Source: Natrinema amylolyticus_A (GTDB taxonomy: Archaea; Halobacteriota; Halobacteria; Halobacteriales; Natrialbaceae). From it: a stretch of 64,000 bases of DNA. Location: positions 434,001-498,000 of the forward strand of contig NZ_JBHUDI010000011.1 in the NCBI RefSeq assembly GCF_042678045.1, in the 5' to 3' direction. Below, one piece after another: positions 17,189 to 26,012 of the stretch; the first letter of the stretch is position 1; each line of letters begins with the position of its first letter. A program made the translations under genes and the position numbers. The notes below the pieces were generated by a model, which did no database searches, was not told the DNA's origin, and saw only the letters and a program-made list of their open reading frames with translations.

Positions 17189-17719
17189 ATGTCAGACAAG
17201 CCTGCCTCCATGTACCGGGAGATCAGTAAGCCGGCCTATACGCGCCGCGAATACATCACTGGCATCCCGGGCTCGAAGATCGCACAGCACACCATGGGCG
17301 ACACCTCGGCAGACGCCGAGGACTACCCCGTCCAGATCAGCCTCGTCACCGAAGAAGAGGTCCAGATCCGCCACGGATCTCTCGAGGCCTCGCGCCTCTC
17401 GGCGAACCGCCACATGCTCAAAAACGCCGGCGAGGGCAACTACAAGATGATCCTGCGCAAGTTCCCCCACCACGTTATCCGGGAGAACAAGCAGGCGACG
17501 GGTGCGGGTGCAGACCGTGTTTCCGACGGGATGCGCCAGGCCTTCGGGAAGATCGTCGGCACCGCCGCCCGCATCGACGCTGGCGAGCGCATCTTCACCA
17601 TCTGGTGTGACGTCGACGACGCCGACTTCGCCAAGGACGCCCTCCGCCGTGCCTACAACAAGATCTCGCCGCCGTGCCGTGTCGTCGTCGAGAAGGGCGA
17701 AGAGCAACTGATCGCGTAA
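17189..17719 (+). CDS. rpl10e: 50S ribosomal protein L10e (L16 family)
   Basis: The 176-residue protein starts MSDKPASMYREISKPAYTRREYITGIPGSKI and has the L10e/L16 motifs ANRHMLKNAGEGNYKMILRKFPHHV and the GAGADRVSDGMRQAFGKIVGTAAR loop that contacts tRNA near the peptidyl transferase centre. It is monocistronic here, with a TTTATC box about 40 bases before the start. Length is normal for Archaea. Confidence 0.97.
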   Translation: MSDKPASMYREISKPAYTRREYITGIPGSKIAQHTMGDTSADAEDYPVQISLVTEEEVQIRHGSLEASRLSANRHMLKNAGEGNYKMILRKFPHHVIRENKQATGAGADRVSDGMRQAFGKIVGTAARIDAGERIFTIWCDVDDADFAKDALRRAYNKISPPCRVVVEKGEEQLIA

Positions 17720-18170
17720 AACCACCTTTTACACTACGTTCGTTTCGCGTCGACAGCAGCGTTGCTGCTGCACGACGCGCTGTCACTCGGTAAAAGCTGG
17801 ACCAAAAGCACTCCTCCTTCCGCTCCCTCGCTCCCGATTGTCACTCGGTCATATCAGTCGTCGGCCTGCTCGCTCAGCCCGTCTCACGGCCGTCGGCCGC
17901 TCGACTGTTCGCGGCGCGTTTCGCCGCGCACGGCTTCGCTCGCGGTCGTAACGCTGTAAGCGCCTGCCCGCTGTAAGCGCCTGCCCGCTGTAAGCGCCTG
18001 CCCTCCCCCGTTGAGCGGACGCTGAGCGTCCGCGATGCTCGGAAGAGCGTGCTCTTCCGTTGGGTCGTGCGTCTCGAGCATCGCGAGAGACGCACTCCTG
18101 GCCATCGGAGTTCGTATTCGGGATTCGAGTCTCGAGCACCTTTTTGCCCATCTACTCCCGACTACCGCGT
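17720..18170. other. Non-coding stretch of 450 bases with tandem repeats and a run of hairpins
   Basis: No credible gene. Three 17-base tandem units (CTGTAAGCGCCTGCCCG) lie at 17954-18004. Then come three perfect inverted repeats in a row: GCGGACGC/GCGTCCGC at 18015-18033, GGAAGAGC/GCTCTTCC at 18041-18058 and GTGCGTCTC/GAGACGCAC at 18067-18095. Upstream, 17885-17945 is another GC-rich, self-complementary stretch. It may contain the rpl10e terminator and a structured leader for the ATP-grasp gene, or a decayed repeat. Confidence 0.55.
17954..18004. repeat. Three tandem copies of a 17-base unit
   Basis: CTGTAAGCGCCTGCCCG is repeated twice exactly, and a third time with a final T instead of G. 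There are no spacers, so this is not a CRISPR array. It lies in the non-coding region between rpl10e and the ATP-grasp gene. Confidence 0.9.
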
Positions 18171-19037
18171 ATGATCGATCTCGCGGTCGCAAACGATCAG
18201 GAGACGTTCCGGCGGATGCGTGAGCCGCTGGCCGAGCGAGGCATACAGGTTCATCACGTGCCCGTACGCGAACGGACGGTCGCACTCGGCGACCCGCCAT
18301 GGGAGCCCGACGACTACGACGTTGGCTTCGTCTATCCCGGTCGGCTCATGGAGGGTGGGGTCGCCGACGCTGTGCTCGAGGTCCCGTGGCTCAACGACCA
18401 CGAGGCCGTGCTGACCTCGCGGAACAAAGCCGAGGTGCTGGCTCGCCTCGAGCGAGCAGACATCCCAGTGCCCGACTCCGTGTACGTCTCGAACGATGTC
18501 TCGGAGGTCGAGCTGGTCGAGGTCTTCGAGCGCTTCGAGCCACCGGTAGTCGTCAAGCCGAACTCGACGACGCGGGGCGTCGGCGTCGCGAAGGCCCACG
18601 ACCTCGATTCCTTTCTGGGTATCTGTGACTACCTCTCGCTGGTTCACGATTATCGGGCGACCGGCGACCGGTCGTTTCTGGTCCAGGAGTACCTGCCCGG
18701 GGCAACTGACTACCGCGTGATGGTCCTCGAGGGCGAGTACGTCGGCGCGGTCGAACGCCGACTGCCCGACGACGCAGTCAGTGAGGGCCAGTGGAAACAC
18801 AACGTCCACCGCGGCGCGGAGGCGACGGGCGTCGACCTCCCCGAGACCTGGCGTGACCTCGCCGAATCGATCGCCGCCGAACTCGAGATCCCGTTTCTGG
18901 GCGTGGATCTGCTCAAGACGGACGATCGACTGGTGGTCAACGAGACGAACGCCAGACCAACGATTGACGCGGCGACGAAGTACGAGCCGGACTTCTACGA
19001 CCGGTTGGCGGCGGCGATACGTGCTCGGTGTGAGTGA
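18171..19037 (+). CDS. RimK-like ATP-grasp ligase
   Basis: The 288-residue protein starts MIDLAVANDQETFRRM and has ATP-grasp features: PPVVVKPNSTTRGVGVAKA (lysine and glycine-rich phosphate loop), the FLVQEYLPG adenine strand, DYRVMVLEG and the metal-binding VNETNARP end. It joins a carboxylate to an amine using ATP, as in RimK-type glutamate ligases or peptide tag ligases. The specific substrate is unknown. The frame is open to 18060, but 18171 gives the family start. Its TGA stop is directly followed by TACGG of a family-A repeat. Confidence 0.85.
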   Translation: MIDLAVANDQETFRRMREPLAERGIQVHHVPVRERTVALGDPPWEPDDYDVGFVYPGRLMEGGVADAVLEVPWLNDHEAVLTSRNKAEVLARLERADIPVPDSVYVSNDVSEVELVEVFERFEPPVVVKPNSTTRGVGVAKAHDLDSFLGICDYLSLVHDYRATGDRSFLVQEYLPGATDYRVMVLEGEYVGAVERRLPDDAVSEGQWKHNVHRGAEATGVDLPETWRDLAESIAAELEIPFLGVDLLKTDDRLVVNETNARPTIDAATKYEPDFYDRLAAAIRARCE

Positions 19038-19121
19038 TACGGTCTGCTGTCACGATGTGCCGGCGCACCCGCGACCCGGTCTTTCGGATGTGCCAGCACC
19101 CACTGACAGGAGTCCGTCTGA
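19035..19121. repeat. Palindromic repeat family A, copy 5
   Basis: TGATACGGTCTGCTGTCACG at the left end and ACAGGAGTCCGTCTGAG at the right, with the core GTGCCGGCGCACCCGCGACC ... GGATGTGCCAGCAC. The left TGA is the stop codon of the ATP-grasp gene. The right end lies about five bases from the stop codon of the convergent SDR gene. Confidence 0.8.
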
Positions 19122-19125
19122 GAGA

Positions 19126-19905
19126 TTAGCTGGTGTTTCGCGTGCCACCGTCGACGAGCAGCGATTCGGCGGTGATGTGACCAGCCAGATCGCTTGCGAG
19201 GAAGAGTGCCGCGTTAGCGACGTCCTCCGGCTGTGCGAGCTTTTGCAGTGGGATCATCTGTTTGAGCATCTCCTCTTGCTCGGTGCCGACGATCGGGAAG
19301 TCCTCTGTCGTCAGCGCCGTCTCGACCTCTCCAGGGTGGATGGCGTTGACCCGGATGCCGTGTGGACCGAGATCCTCCGCAAGCGAGTAGGTGAGGTTTC
19401 GGACCCCGGCTTTCGCCGTACAGTAGGGTGCGATTTCGCCGTATCCCTGGAGCCCGGCGAGACTCGAAATGTTCACGATCGCTCCGCCCTCTCCCTGCTC
19501 GATGAGTGACTCGGCGGCGAGTTTCGAGCCGACGAAGACGCTATCGAGGTTGATCGCCATCAGGTCGCGGTAGTCTTCGACGGAAATCTCCGTGATCGAA
19601 CCCATCGGGCCGAACACGCCCGCGTTGTTCACCATCACGCTGAGGCCCCCGAACTCGTCTGCAGCGTCGATCGCCGCCTCGAGTGCGTCTCGGTCGGTGA
19701 CATCGCACTCGACGTAGGTCGCGTCGGCGTCGGTCTCCTCGATGATCCGCTCGTGGGTCGGGACGCCGCCCTGGCGTGGCTCTTCGCGGAGGTCTGCAAC
19801 GACGACGTCCGCGCCTGCTGTTGCAAACGTCGTTGCGATTGCGCGACCGATCCCACTTGCAGCGCCCGTGATCACTGCGGTTTCGCCTTCGAGTACAGTA
19901 TCCAT
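19126..19905 (-). CDS. Short-chain dehydrogenase/reductase (SDR) family oxidoreductase
   Basis: A 259-residue classical SDR: cofactor motif TGAASGIG near residues 14-21, VVADLRE, the NNAG strand motif, catalytic Ser in VNISSLAG and the YCTAK pair (Tyr-x3-Lys), and the C-terminal ITAESLLVDGG. It is an NAD(P)-dependent alcohol or ketone oxidoreductase of unknown substrate. The start at 19905 (MDTVLEGETAVITG) is preferred over 19974. An AT-rich stretch upstream (19910-19960) likely holds the promoter. Confidence 0.92.
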   Translation of the reverse strand: MDTVLEGETAVITGAASGIGRAIATTFATAGADVVVADLREEPRQGGVPTHERIIEETDADATYVECDVTDRDALEAAIDAADEFGGLSVMVNNAGVFGPMGSITEISVEDYRDLMAINLDSVFVGSKLAAESLIEQGEGGAIVNISSLAGLQGYGEIAPYCTAKAGVRNLTYSLAEDLGPHGIRVNAIHPGEVETALTTEDFPIVGTEQEEMLKQMIPLQKLAQPEDVANAALFLASDLAGHITAESLLVDGGTRNTS

Positions 19906-20033
19906 ATTCGCTATATCAAATACGTTTACTATCAATCTTCCGCTGATATAGGTTTGATAGAAAACTGTTGACATAATCTATCCCTCCGCAGTCAGCTATT
20001 TTTCTGCTGTTGCTTTCGGTTACTTTGAGTAGA

Positions 20034-20041
20034 TATATTTA
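20034..20041 (+). promoter_or_regulatory. TATA box of a probably leaderless gene
   Basis: TATATTTA lies about 26 bases upstream of the ATG at 20064. This is the spacing expected between a haloarchaeal TATA box and the transcription start, so transcription should begin at or within a base or two of the start codon. Confidence 0.6.
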
Positions 20042-20063
20042 TGATGGATATTTATTAGTCGAT

Positions 20064-20963
20064 ATGACTCCCGTTCAAGAGGATATTTATCGTCGAACGG
20101 ATGTCGGAACTGTCGGGTGGGACGACGAACTCGATGCCGTCTTGCTCCGATGGCATGGATTCGCGAGCAGCGAGAGCTTCCGGGCACACATGCGTCTCTG
20201 TATCGAGTTGCTCGAGGCGACCGGCGCCAACAAAATGTATGCTGATGCGCGCGATCAGGGGCCGATCAGCGACGAGGACAAACTGTGGTCGATCACCGAG
20301 TGGGCAAGTCAGGCGGACGACGCAGGTCTCGACGCCCTCGTGATCGTCTATCCCGAGTCGGTCATCGCAAAGATGGCTGTCGACAGCGTCATGGAACAGG
20401 TCGAAGACGACATCGATCGCCTGATCACCGACGACGTCGCGGAGGGACGGCAGTGGCTGGCGGACCGTCCTGCAACTGTGACGGATGTCACGGTCTCGGA
20501 ACTGACGGAACCGACACTCGAGGTCGAGCCAACTCCCGGCACGGATGACGAAACGGATTCGGAGGAGGGGACGGACGGCGACGACGTGCTGACGGAAGCT
20601 GACCCGAATCCTGAGTCATCCGTCGATTCGACTGCAGACGACGCGACGCCGTCGTCCACCGAGAGCGAGACGGTGGCTGAATCGGCGAGTTCGGAGTCTG
20701 CGACGGCAGACGCGAGTTCGGTATCATCGACGACTTCGACGAACACGACCGCCGGGACCGACTCGACAGCGTCGGTAGATCCACCGACCGTTGCGGCAGT
20801 TGGAGGAATCGTTGGCCTCATCGGGATGACGCTGCTGACGCTTGCCATCGGACGAATACCGATACTCGTGTCGAACGGGGTGGCAAACGCCACGCTGTTG
20901 CTCGGTGGTGTCGCACTGGTCGGTATGGCATTCGGCTGGGCGGGTGCAAAACTCGTGGCGTGA
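20064..20963 (+). CDS. Membrane-anchored protein with STAS/SEC14-like domain and Ser/Thr-rich linker
   Basis: 299 residues. The N-terminal 130 residues (VGWDDELDAVLLRWHGFASSESFRAHM ... LEATGANKMYADARDQGPIS) resemble the SpoIIAA/STAS-like fold of the haloarchaeal STAS/SEC14 group. Residues of about 150-235 are a disordered linker almost entirely of Ser, Thr, Asp, Glu and Ala. Two C-terminal membrane helices follow (VAAVGGIVGLIGMTLLTLAI and LLLGGVALVGMAFGWAGA). A TATA box TATATTTA at 20034-20041 places transcription start at or next to the ATG at 20064, so the mRNA is probably leaderless. Function unknown. Confidence 0.75.
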   Translation: MTPVQEDIYRRTDVGTVGWDDELDAVLLRWHGFASSESFRAHMRLCIELLEATGANKMYADARDQGPISDEDKLWSITEWASQADDAGLDALVIVYPESVIAKMAVDSVMEQVEDDIDRLITDDVAEGRQWLADRPATVTDVTVSELTEPTLEVEPTPGTDDETDSEEGTDGDDVLTEADPNPESSVDSTADDATPSSTESETVAESASSESATADASSVSSTTSTNTTAGTDSTASVDPPTVAAVGGIVGLIGMTLLTLAIGRIPILVSNGVANATLLLGGVALVGMAFGWAGAKLVA

Positions 20964-20966
20964 ACT

Positions 20967-21050
20967 AATACGGTCTGCTGTCACGATGTCCCAATGGGAC
21001 CGCAGTGGGTGGGCAGTCCCACCGGAAATGACTTCCAGGAGTCCGTATGA
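20967..21050. repeat. Palindromic repeat family A, copy 6
   Basis: Left end AATACGGTCTGCTGTCACG, right end CAGGAGTCCGTATGAG. The core differs from the other copies (GTCCCAATGGGACC ... GGCAGTCCCACCGG). It begins four bases after the stop codon of the STAS/SEC14-like gene. Confidence 0.8.
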
Positions 21051-21146
21051 GTCTTACAGCGATAGCCGCTTACGTCGACCCGATGGCACCGTTTTTGAGG
21101 CTCGTGTCACAACACAAAAAGCAGTTTTTCGACCGCGACGGCCCGG

Positions 21147-21548
21147 TTACTCGAGGCTGATATCCGAGGAGTTCTCCGCGCGATCGAAGACGACCTCGAG
21201 GACGCCGTTGTTGTAGGTCGCGGCGGCGGTGTGTTCGTTGACGCGGGTCGGCAGGGAGACGCGTTCGTCGTACTGGCGGTGTTCGCTCTCGGCGGAGATA
21301 GTCAGGGTCTTGCCGTCACACTCGAGGTCGATGTTGTCCTTCTCGACGCCGGGGAGGTCGGCGACGACGCGGATCTCCTCGTCGGTCTCGTGGATGTCGA
21401 CGTGGGTGTCCATCCCGAAGCCGTTGTCGACGTTACTCGAGGAGTCGAAGTTCACGTTGGCGTCCGCGCTGTTCATCATCTCGTTCATCATCCGTTCGAT
21501 CTCGCGAAACAGGTCGTCGAAGGGGTCGTCGCGGTCGTCTCGGCGCAT
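21147..21548 (-). CDS. Small heat shock protein Hsp20 (alpha-crystallin family)
   Basis: A 133-residue protein with a short acidic N-terminal arm rich in Met and Asp (MRRDDRDDPFDDLFREIERM) and an alpha-crystallin domain. The domain has the strands EEIRVVADLPGVEKDNIDLE and TLTISAESE and the conserved ATYNNGVLEVVF near the C-terminus. It is an ATP-independent holdase chaperone. The frame is open to 21824 over the GAPDH gene, but the ATG at 21548 is the real start. Confidence 0.93.
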   Translation of the reverse strand: MRRDDRDDPFDDLFREIERMMNEMMNSADANVNFDSSSNVDNGFGMDTHVDIHETDEEIRVVADLPGVEKDNIDLECDGKTLTISAESEHRQYDERVSLPTRVNEHTAAATYNNGVLEVVFDRAENSSDISLE

Positions 21549-21627
21549 GGGGAGGTCTAGGGTACCGGATGGCAAAAACTTTCTGTCGTTGCTATAACTC
21601 AGTCCGTCGATTTGAGACCGAAAGCGC

Positions 21628-22641
21628 CTACAGCCCGATGCCGAGCGCCTCGTTGGTCGTCTCGATGCTCTCTTCGGCGTCGGCGCTGCCGGTGATGGCA
21701 CGGATCGCGTCGACGTTCTCGGGGACGACGTCGCTTTCCTGGTGGATCCCCTGGAAGAGATAGAGGTCCGTCCCGACGGTCGAGATCGACTCCTCCCAGA
21801 TGCAGTTCTCCCAGAGGTCGCCACGTGGCCGGCCCGCGTCGAGGGCGTACTCCTTGAGTTTCCCGCTGCCGTCGATGTTCATCCGTTCGGGGATCAGGAA
21901 CAGTCGCGACTCGTCTTCGAAGAGTTCGCGGACGTCCGCCGCGTCGACTTCCTCCTCGAGCGTGACGTTCAGGCTGTGCATGTGCATCTGCGTCGCGGGC
22001 ACCTTCATCCCAAGCGTGTCGATGTCCAGATCGTCGAAGATGGTCTCGACGTCGGGGCCGTGGTGTGACGGAATGGTCACCGGGTTCGGCAGGATGTCGT
22101 TGATCGGGCCGCGGTCGGTCTGGCCGGGATCGCCGCCACGACGGACCAGCGTCGCGCGGACCTTCTCGACGCCGTAGGTTTCGCGCAGGGGTGCGATGAC
22201 CCGGGAGAGCCCGGTCGTGTTACAGGAGACGACGCGGACGTGGTCGGCGTCGGCGGCCTCGGCGAAGTTCGAGCGCGCGTTGAAGCTCACGTCGACGAGG
22301 TCGGCGTCCTCGCCACCCTGATAGAGTGCGGGGGTGTCGTACTCCTCGTACAGTTCCTTGTTCTGGGCGCCGATCCCCGACGGCGTGGCGTCGACGACCA
22401 CGTCGGCCTCGTCGACGAGGTCCTCGACCGGTCCCGCGATCTCGAGACCGGCTTCCTCGAACAGGTGTTCGCGCTCCTCGACGGCCGCGTAGAGCGAGAA
22501 ACCCTTGTCGATCGCTGTTTCGGCCTCGAAGTTCGGACGCGTCTTCGCGACGCCCAGTACTTCCATGTCGGGTTGCTGGCGGACGGCGTCCGCGACGCGT
22601 TTGCCGATCGTACCGTAGCCGTTGATGGCGACCTGTAGCAT
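21628..22641 (-). CDS. gap: Type II glyceraldehyde-3-phosphate dehydrogenase
   Basis: The 337-residue protein has the archaeal GAPDH pattern: start MLQVAINGYGTIGKRVADAV with the Rossmann loop GYGTIG, DATPSGIGAQN, and catalytic Cys140 in SCNTTGLSR. It catalyses phosphorylating oxidation of glyceraldehyde 3-phosphate with NAD(P), or the reverse in gluconeogenesis. Many haloarchaea also have a bacterial-type GAPDH, and the archaeal form is then usually gluconeogenic. That role is inferred, not seen. Confidence 0.96.
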   Translation of the reverse strand: MLQVAINGYGTIGKRVADAVRQQPDMEVLGVAKTRPNFEAETAIDKGFSLYAAVEEREHLFEEAGLEIAGPVEDLVDEADVVVDATPSGIGAQNKELYEEYDTPALYQGGEDADLVDVSFNARSNFAEAADADHVRVVSCNTTGLSRVIAPLRETYGVEKVRATLVRRGGDPGQTDRGPINDILPNPVTIPSHHGPDVETIFDDLDIDTLGMKVPATQMHMHSLNVTLEEEVDAADVRELFEDESRLFLIPERMNIDGSGKLKEYALDAGRPRGDLWENCIWEESISTVGTDLYLFQGIHQESDVVPENVDAIRAITGSADAEESIETTNEALGIGL

Positions 22642-22779
22642 ATACCCGGGAGTGGACCACCGAGCGGGATAATCGTTTCGAGGACTCGCGGTCGATTCTT
22701 ACTCGTATCGGAGTTCTCGCTCGCTCTCGAGGCCGATATCGGGACCTGTTCACATTGCTCGAGACGCCGCAAGCGCGAC

Positions 22780-22864
22780 TGATACGGGCTACTGTACGTC
22801 ATTGTCGGTGCACCCGCGATCGTCCTGCGGTCCCACCGGTCCATCGGGACAGCAGACCGTATGA
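22780..22864. repeat. Palindromic repeat family A, copy 7
   Basis: TGATACGGGCTACTGTACG at the left and GACAGCAGACCGTATGAG at the right, with the core GTCGGTGCACCCGCGATCG ... GGTCCCACCGG. It fills part of the space between the divergent GAPDH and M29-like genes. Confidence 0.82.
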
Positions 22865-22902
22865 GGGCAAGACATATCGGCCCGCTCGCCACACACTCTC
22901 CT

Positions 22903-23856
22903 ATGACAGCACTTCGACCCGCGGCGGAGACAGCCGTCCGCCAGTGTCTGGGTCTCGAGGCCGAGGAGTCGTGTGCGATCGTCACCGACGACGAACGGGT
23001 TCCGATCGGTGAGGCGCTCTACGAAGTAGCGAGCGAGATCACCGACGACGCCGTGATCGTCCGCTATCCGCCGGGCGAGACCCACGGCAGCGAACCCCCT
23101 GCGCCGGTGGCGGCGGCGATGGCCGGTGCCGATGTCGTGCTCGCGCCGACGACCAAGAGCCTGAGCCACACTCGCGCCCGGACCGACGCCAACGAAGCCG
23201 GGGCGCGGGTCGCAACGCTTCCTGGCATCACGGACGACGTCTTCACGACCGGGCTCGACGCCGACTACGAGTCGATCGCGACTCACTGCGAGGCGGTCCG
23301 CGAACAGGTCACCGACGCCGACGAGATCCGCGTCACAACCGACGCCGGCACCGACATTACCTTCGGCGTCGCCGACCGCGAGTGGCTCGCCGACACCGGG
23401 ATCGTCCACGACCCCGGCGAGATGTCGAACCTGCCAGCCGGCGAGGTGTTCATCAGCCCTACCACCGCGGACGGGACGTTCGTCGTCGACGGGACGATGC
23501 GGCCACACGGGTTGCTCGAGGAGGGCCAGCGGCTCACCTTCGAGGTCGAGGACGGCCTCGTCACCCACATCTCGGACGACGAGATCCGTGAGACGGTCGC
23601 GAACGCGGCCGACGAGGTTGGTGACGCCGCCTACAACCTCGCGGAACTGGGCATCGGGACCAACGTCGCCGTCACGGAGCTGGTCGGCTCGGTGCTCCTA
23701 GACGAGAAAGCCGGCGGCACGGTCCACATCGCGATCGGCGACGATGCGGGTATCGGCGGCGAGACTGACGCGCCGATCCACCTCGACGGCATCATTCGCG
23801 AGCCGACCGTTCTCGCGGATGGCGAGCCCGTCGACCTGCCGGTTGCAGACGACTGA
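22903..23856 (+). CDS. M29-like aminopeptidase / NicX-type metalloenzyme family
   Basis: A 317-residue acidic protein. The second half has the metal-site pattern of the M29 (AmpS/PepS) superfamily: GEVFISPT (Glu181), LAELGIGTN (Glu249), HIAIGD (His275) and HLDGII (His293, Asp295). The superfamily also includes 2,5-dihydroxypyridine dioxygenases, so peptidase activity is likely but not certain. The in-frame ATG at 22861 lies in a repeat. The one at 22903 (MTALRPAAETAVRQCLG) is preferred. Confidence 0.8.
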   Translation: MTALRPAAETAVRQCLGLEAEESCAIVTDDERVPIGEALYEVASEITDDAVIVRYPPGETHGSEPPAPVAAAMAGADVVLAPTTKSLSHTRARTDANEAGARVATLPGITDDVFTTGLDADYESIATHCEAVREQVTDADEIRVTTDAGTDITFGVADREWLADTGIVHDPGEMSNLPAGEVFISPTTADGTFVVDGTMRPHGLLEEGQRLTFEVEDGLVTHISDDEIRETVANAADEVGDAAYNLAELGIGTNVAVTELVGSVLLDEKAGGTVHIAIGDDAGIGGETDAPIHLDGIIREPTVLADGEPVDLPVADD

Positions 23857-23941
23857 TACCCACCCCCTCCGCTGGTTAAATCACCGAGCGATCTGTACGG
23901 ATCTCGTGGTTTCAAGTGTCGATGCCTTCTGTTCGAGACCG

Positions 23942-24526
23942 ATGAGCGACACTCGAGCGTACGATATTCAGGGGATCGAGCTCACCGACGATCGGTACAC
24001 GGTCGAACAGGGGCTGATCCGGAACAAGTACAGAGCGCTCGATGCCGACGGAAACGTCGTCCTCAGAGGAAAACAGAAGCTCTTCAAACTGAAAGAGGAG
24101 TTCCCCTTCGTCGATGGCAACGGTACCGAGGTGTTCACGGTGAAAGCCGGCGGCATCATCGACGTCGCGGGGAACTACGTCCTCTCGGACGCCCAGACCG
24201 GAGAGGATCTCGTCATCCTGGACAACGACTACTCGATTTTCCAGGATACGTGGACGATCCGCGACGCGACCACCGAGGAGACACTGGCCGAGATCACCTC
24301 CCGCGGTGCCGTCGTGACGCTGGCCAGAAACGTCGTCCCCTTCGGGGGCTGGATCCCACACAAGTACGAGATCACGGATCGCAACGGCGCTCACGTCGGG
24401 ACCATCGGCGGCAAACTCCTCTCGCTTCGGGACCGCTACGAGATCACCATCGATGACGCCAGTTCCGTCCCGAAAGAGCCCGTCGTGGCCGCCGCGATGG
24501 TTATCGACGCGATTCAGGGCAACTAG
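23942..24526 (+). CDS. LURP-one-related / scramblase-like beta-barrel protein
   Basis: The 194-residue protein has repeated beta-strand motifs: ALDADGNVVLRGKQKLFKLKEEF, YVLSDAQTGEDLVILDNDY, WTIRDATTEETLAEI and YEITDRNGAHVGTIGGKLLSLRDRYEITID. These are typical of the LURP-one/tubby-C-terminal-like fold common in haloarchaea. A biochemical role is not established. The start was chosen at 23942 (MSDTRAYDIQGIEL), where the fold begins. Confidence 0.75.
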   Translation: MSDTRAYDIQGIELTDDRYTVEQGLIRNKYRALDADGNVVLRGKQKLFKLKEEFPFVDGNGTEVFTVKAGGIIDVAGNYVLSDAQTGEDLVILDNDYSIFQDTWTIRDATTEETLAEITSRGAVVTLARNVVPFGGWIPHKYEITDRNGAHVGTIGGKLLSLRDRYEITIDDASSVPKEPVVAAAMVIDAIQGN

Positions 24527-24586
24527 TGCCACGGCGGGGACGACGGGTTCAATCGCCTTTTCAGTACGTAGGATCTACGACGGGCT

Positions 24587-25240
24587 ATGAGCGATACACC
24601 GGATCGGGTTCCGACCCCCTGTCCTTCCTGCTCGCCGGACCTCGAGACGGTCCACGAGGTACTCACGACGGGCGGCGGCACCTTGACCGTTCGCTGCAGC
24701 GAGTGTAGTCACGTCCACAAGATCCAGCCCGACACCGAACGCGAGGTCACCCTCGACGTGGTCGTCTCTCAGGGCGGCGAATCGTTCACGGCGAACGTCA
24801 CCGCACCCGAAGACGAGCCCGTCGAAGTCGGCGACGAGTTCATCCTCGAGACCGAGGAAGTGCTCTCGACGGTTCGGGTCACGAGCGTCGAACTCGACGA
24901 TCAGAAGCGCGTCGACGAGGCACCTGCCGACGAAATCGAGACCGTCTGGACGCGCGAGGTCGACAACGTGGCGGTCAATGTCACCGTCCACCCACAGGAC
25001 GGCTCGCGCGACGACAGCCGGAGTATTACGGTCCACGTCCCCGGCGATTACGAGTTCGAGGTCGGCACGGTCGAGACCTTCGGCGACGACGAGTTCGAGA
25101 TCGACGCTTTCGTCGTTCGCAGCGATGCGTCGGGCTACCGGCGGGACCGCTTCGAGGAGCCGGGCGATACTGCCTTCGCAAAGGACATCAAGCGCGTCTA
25201 CGCCTACGACGAGCAAAGCAGTGCCTGGTCGGCCTGGTAA
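24587..25240 (+). CDS. HVO_0476-family zinc finger protein
   Basis: The 217-residue protein starts with a two-knuckle zinc ribbon: CPSC near residue 12 and CSEC near residue 37. A long acidic beta-rich domain follows, ending RVYAYDEQSSAWSAW. It matches the haloarchaeal family represented by HVO_0476 of Haloferax. Function unknown. It is followed at 92 bases by the tandem methyltransferase genes on the same strand. Confidence 0.8.
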   Translation: MSDTPDRVPTPCPSCSPDLETVHEVLTTGGGTLTVRCSECSHVHKIQPDTEREVTLDVVVSQGGESFTANVTAPEDEPVEVGDEFILETEEVLSTVRVTSVELDDQKRVDEAPADEIETVWTREVDNVAVNVTVHPQDGSRDDSRSITVHVPGDYEFEVGTVETFGDDEFEIDAFVVRSDASGYRRDRFEEPGDTAFAKDIKRVYAYDEQSSAWSAW

Positions 25241-25332
25241 GGAACGGCCTGCGGAGCGCCGACGATCTCTCAGAAGCCTGGTACTCGCCACCCGATACGA
25301 TACGGTTCTCGAACCGCTATTCGACAGTACCG

Positions 25333-25962
25333 ATGTCCGACAGCTACGAGGCCGCACGTCGGCGAATGGTCGAGACGATCGCGGCGCGCGTCGACGACGA
25401 CCGCGTCCTCGCTGCCCTCGAGGCAGTGCCGCGCCACGAGTTCGTCCCGCCCGACCGGCGGGACAGCGCCTACGCCGACCGCCCGCTCCCGATCGGCGAC
25501 GGCCAGACGATCAGTGCGCCGCACATGGTCGCGATCATGGCCGACCTGCTCGCCCTCGAGCCCGGCGACGACGTTCTCGAGATCGGCACCGGCTGTGGCT
25601 ATCACGCCGCGATCACGGCCGAACTGATCGGCGACGAGAACGTCTACAGCGTCGAGTACAGCGCCGACCTGGCCGATCGGGCCCGCAACCAGCTCACGGA
25701 CCTGGGCTACGATGGTGTCTCGGTTCGCGTCGGCGATGGACGCGAGGGATGGCCTCGACATGCACCCTACGATGCCGTGTATTTCACCTGCGCGACACCT
25801 GCGCTTCCCGACCCCATCGTCGACCAGGTCCGGTCCGGCGGTCAGGTGCTCGCGCCGATCGGAACCGGCCGGCAGACGCTCGTCGAGGCGACGAAACGAC
25901 CCGACGGCTCGCTCGAGCGGACCGAGCACGGCGGCGTTCGGTTCGTGGGGATGCGCGGTTAG
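25333..25962 (+). CDS. pcm: Protein-L-isoaspartate O-methyltransferase
   Basis: The 209-residue methyltransferase has the PCMT pattern: PRHEFVPPDRRDSAYADRPLPIGDGQTISAPHMVAIM (isoaspartyl substrate region), the SAM-binding loop VLEIGTGCGYHAAITAELIG, and YDAVYFTCATPALPDPIVDQ. It methylates isoaspartyl residues in aged proteins as the first step of repair. It is followed by a diverged paralogue 50 bases downstream. Confidence 0.94.
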   Translation: MSDSYEAARRRMVETIAARVDDDRVLAALEAVPRHEFVPPDRRDSAYADRPLPIGDGQTISAPHMVAIMADLLALEPGDDVLEIGTGCGYHAAITAELIGDENVYSVEYSADLADRARNQLTDLGYDGVSVRVGDGREGWPRHAPYDAVYFTCATPALPDPIVDQVRSGGQVLAPIGTGRQTLVEATKRPDGSLERTEHGGVRFVGMRG

Positions 25963-26012
25963 GAGGCCCGCGCAAGCGCGCCATTGATTACGGCTGGTGC
26001 GATAGCTGGCGT

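Noticed and set aside
17954..18004. Short tandem repeats as a possible CRISPR array
   Set aside because: Units are contiguous with no spacers, only three copies and no cas genes in the window.
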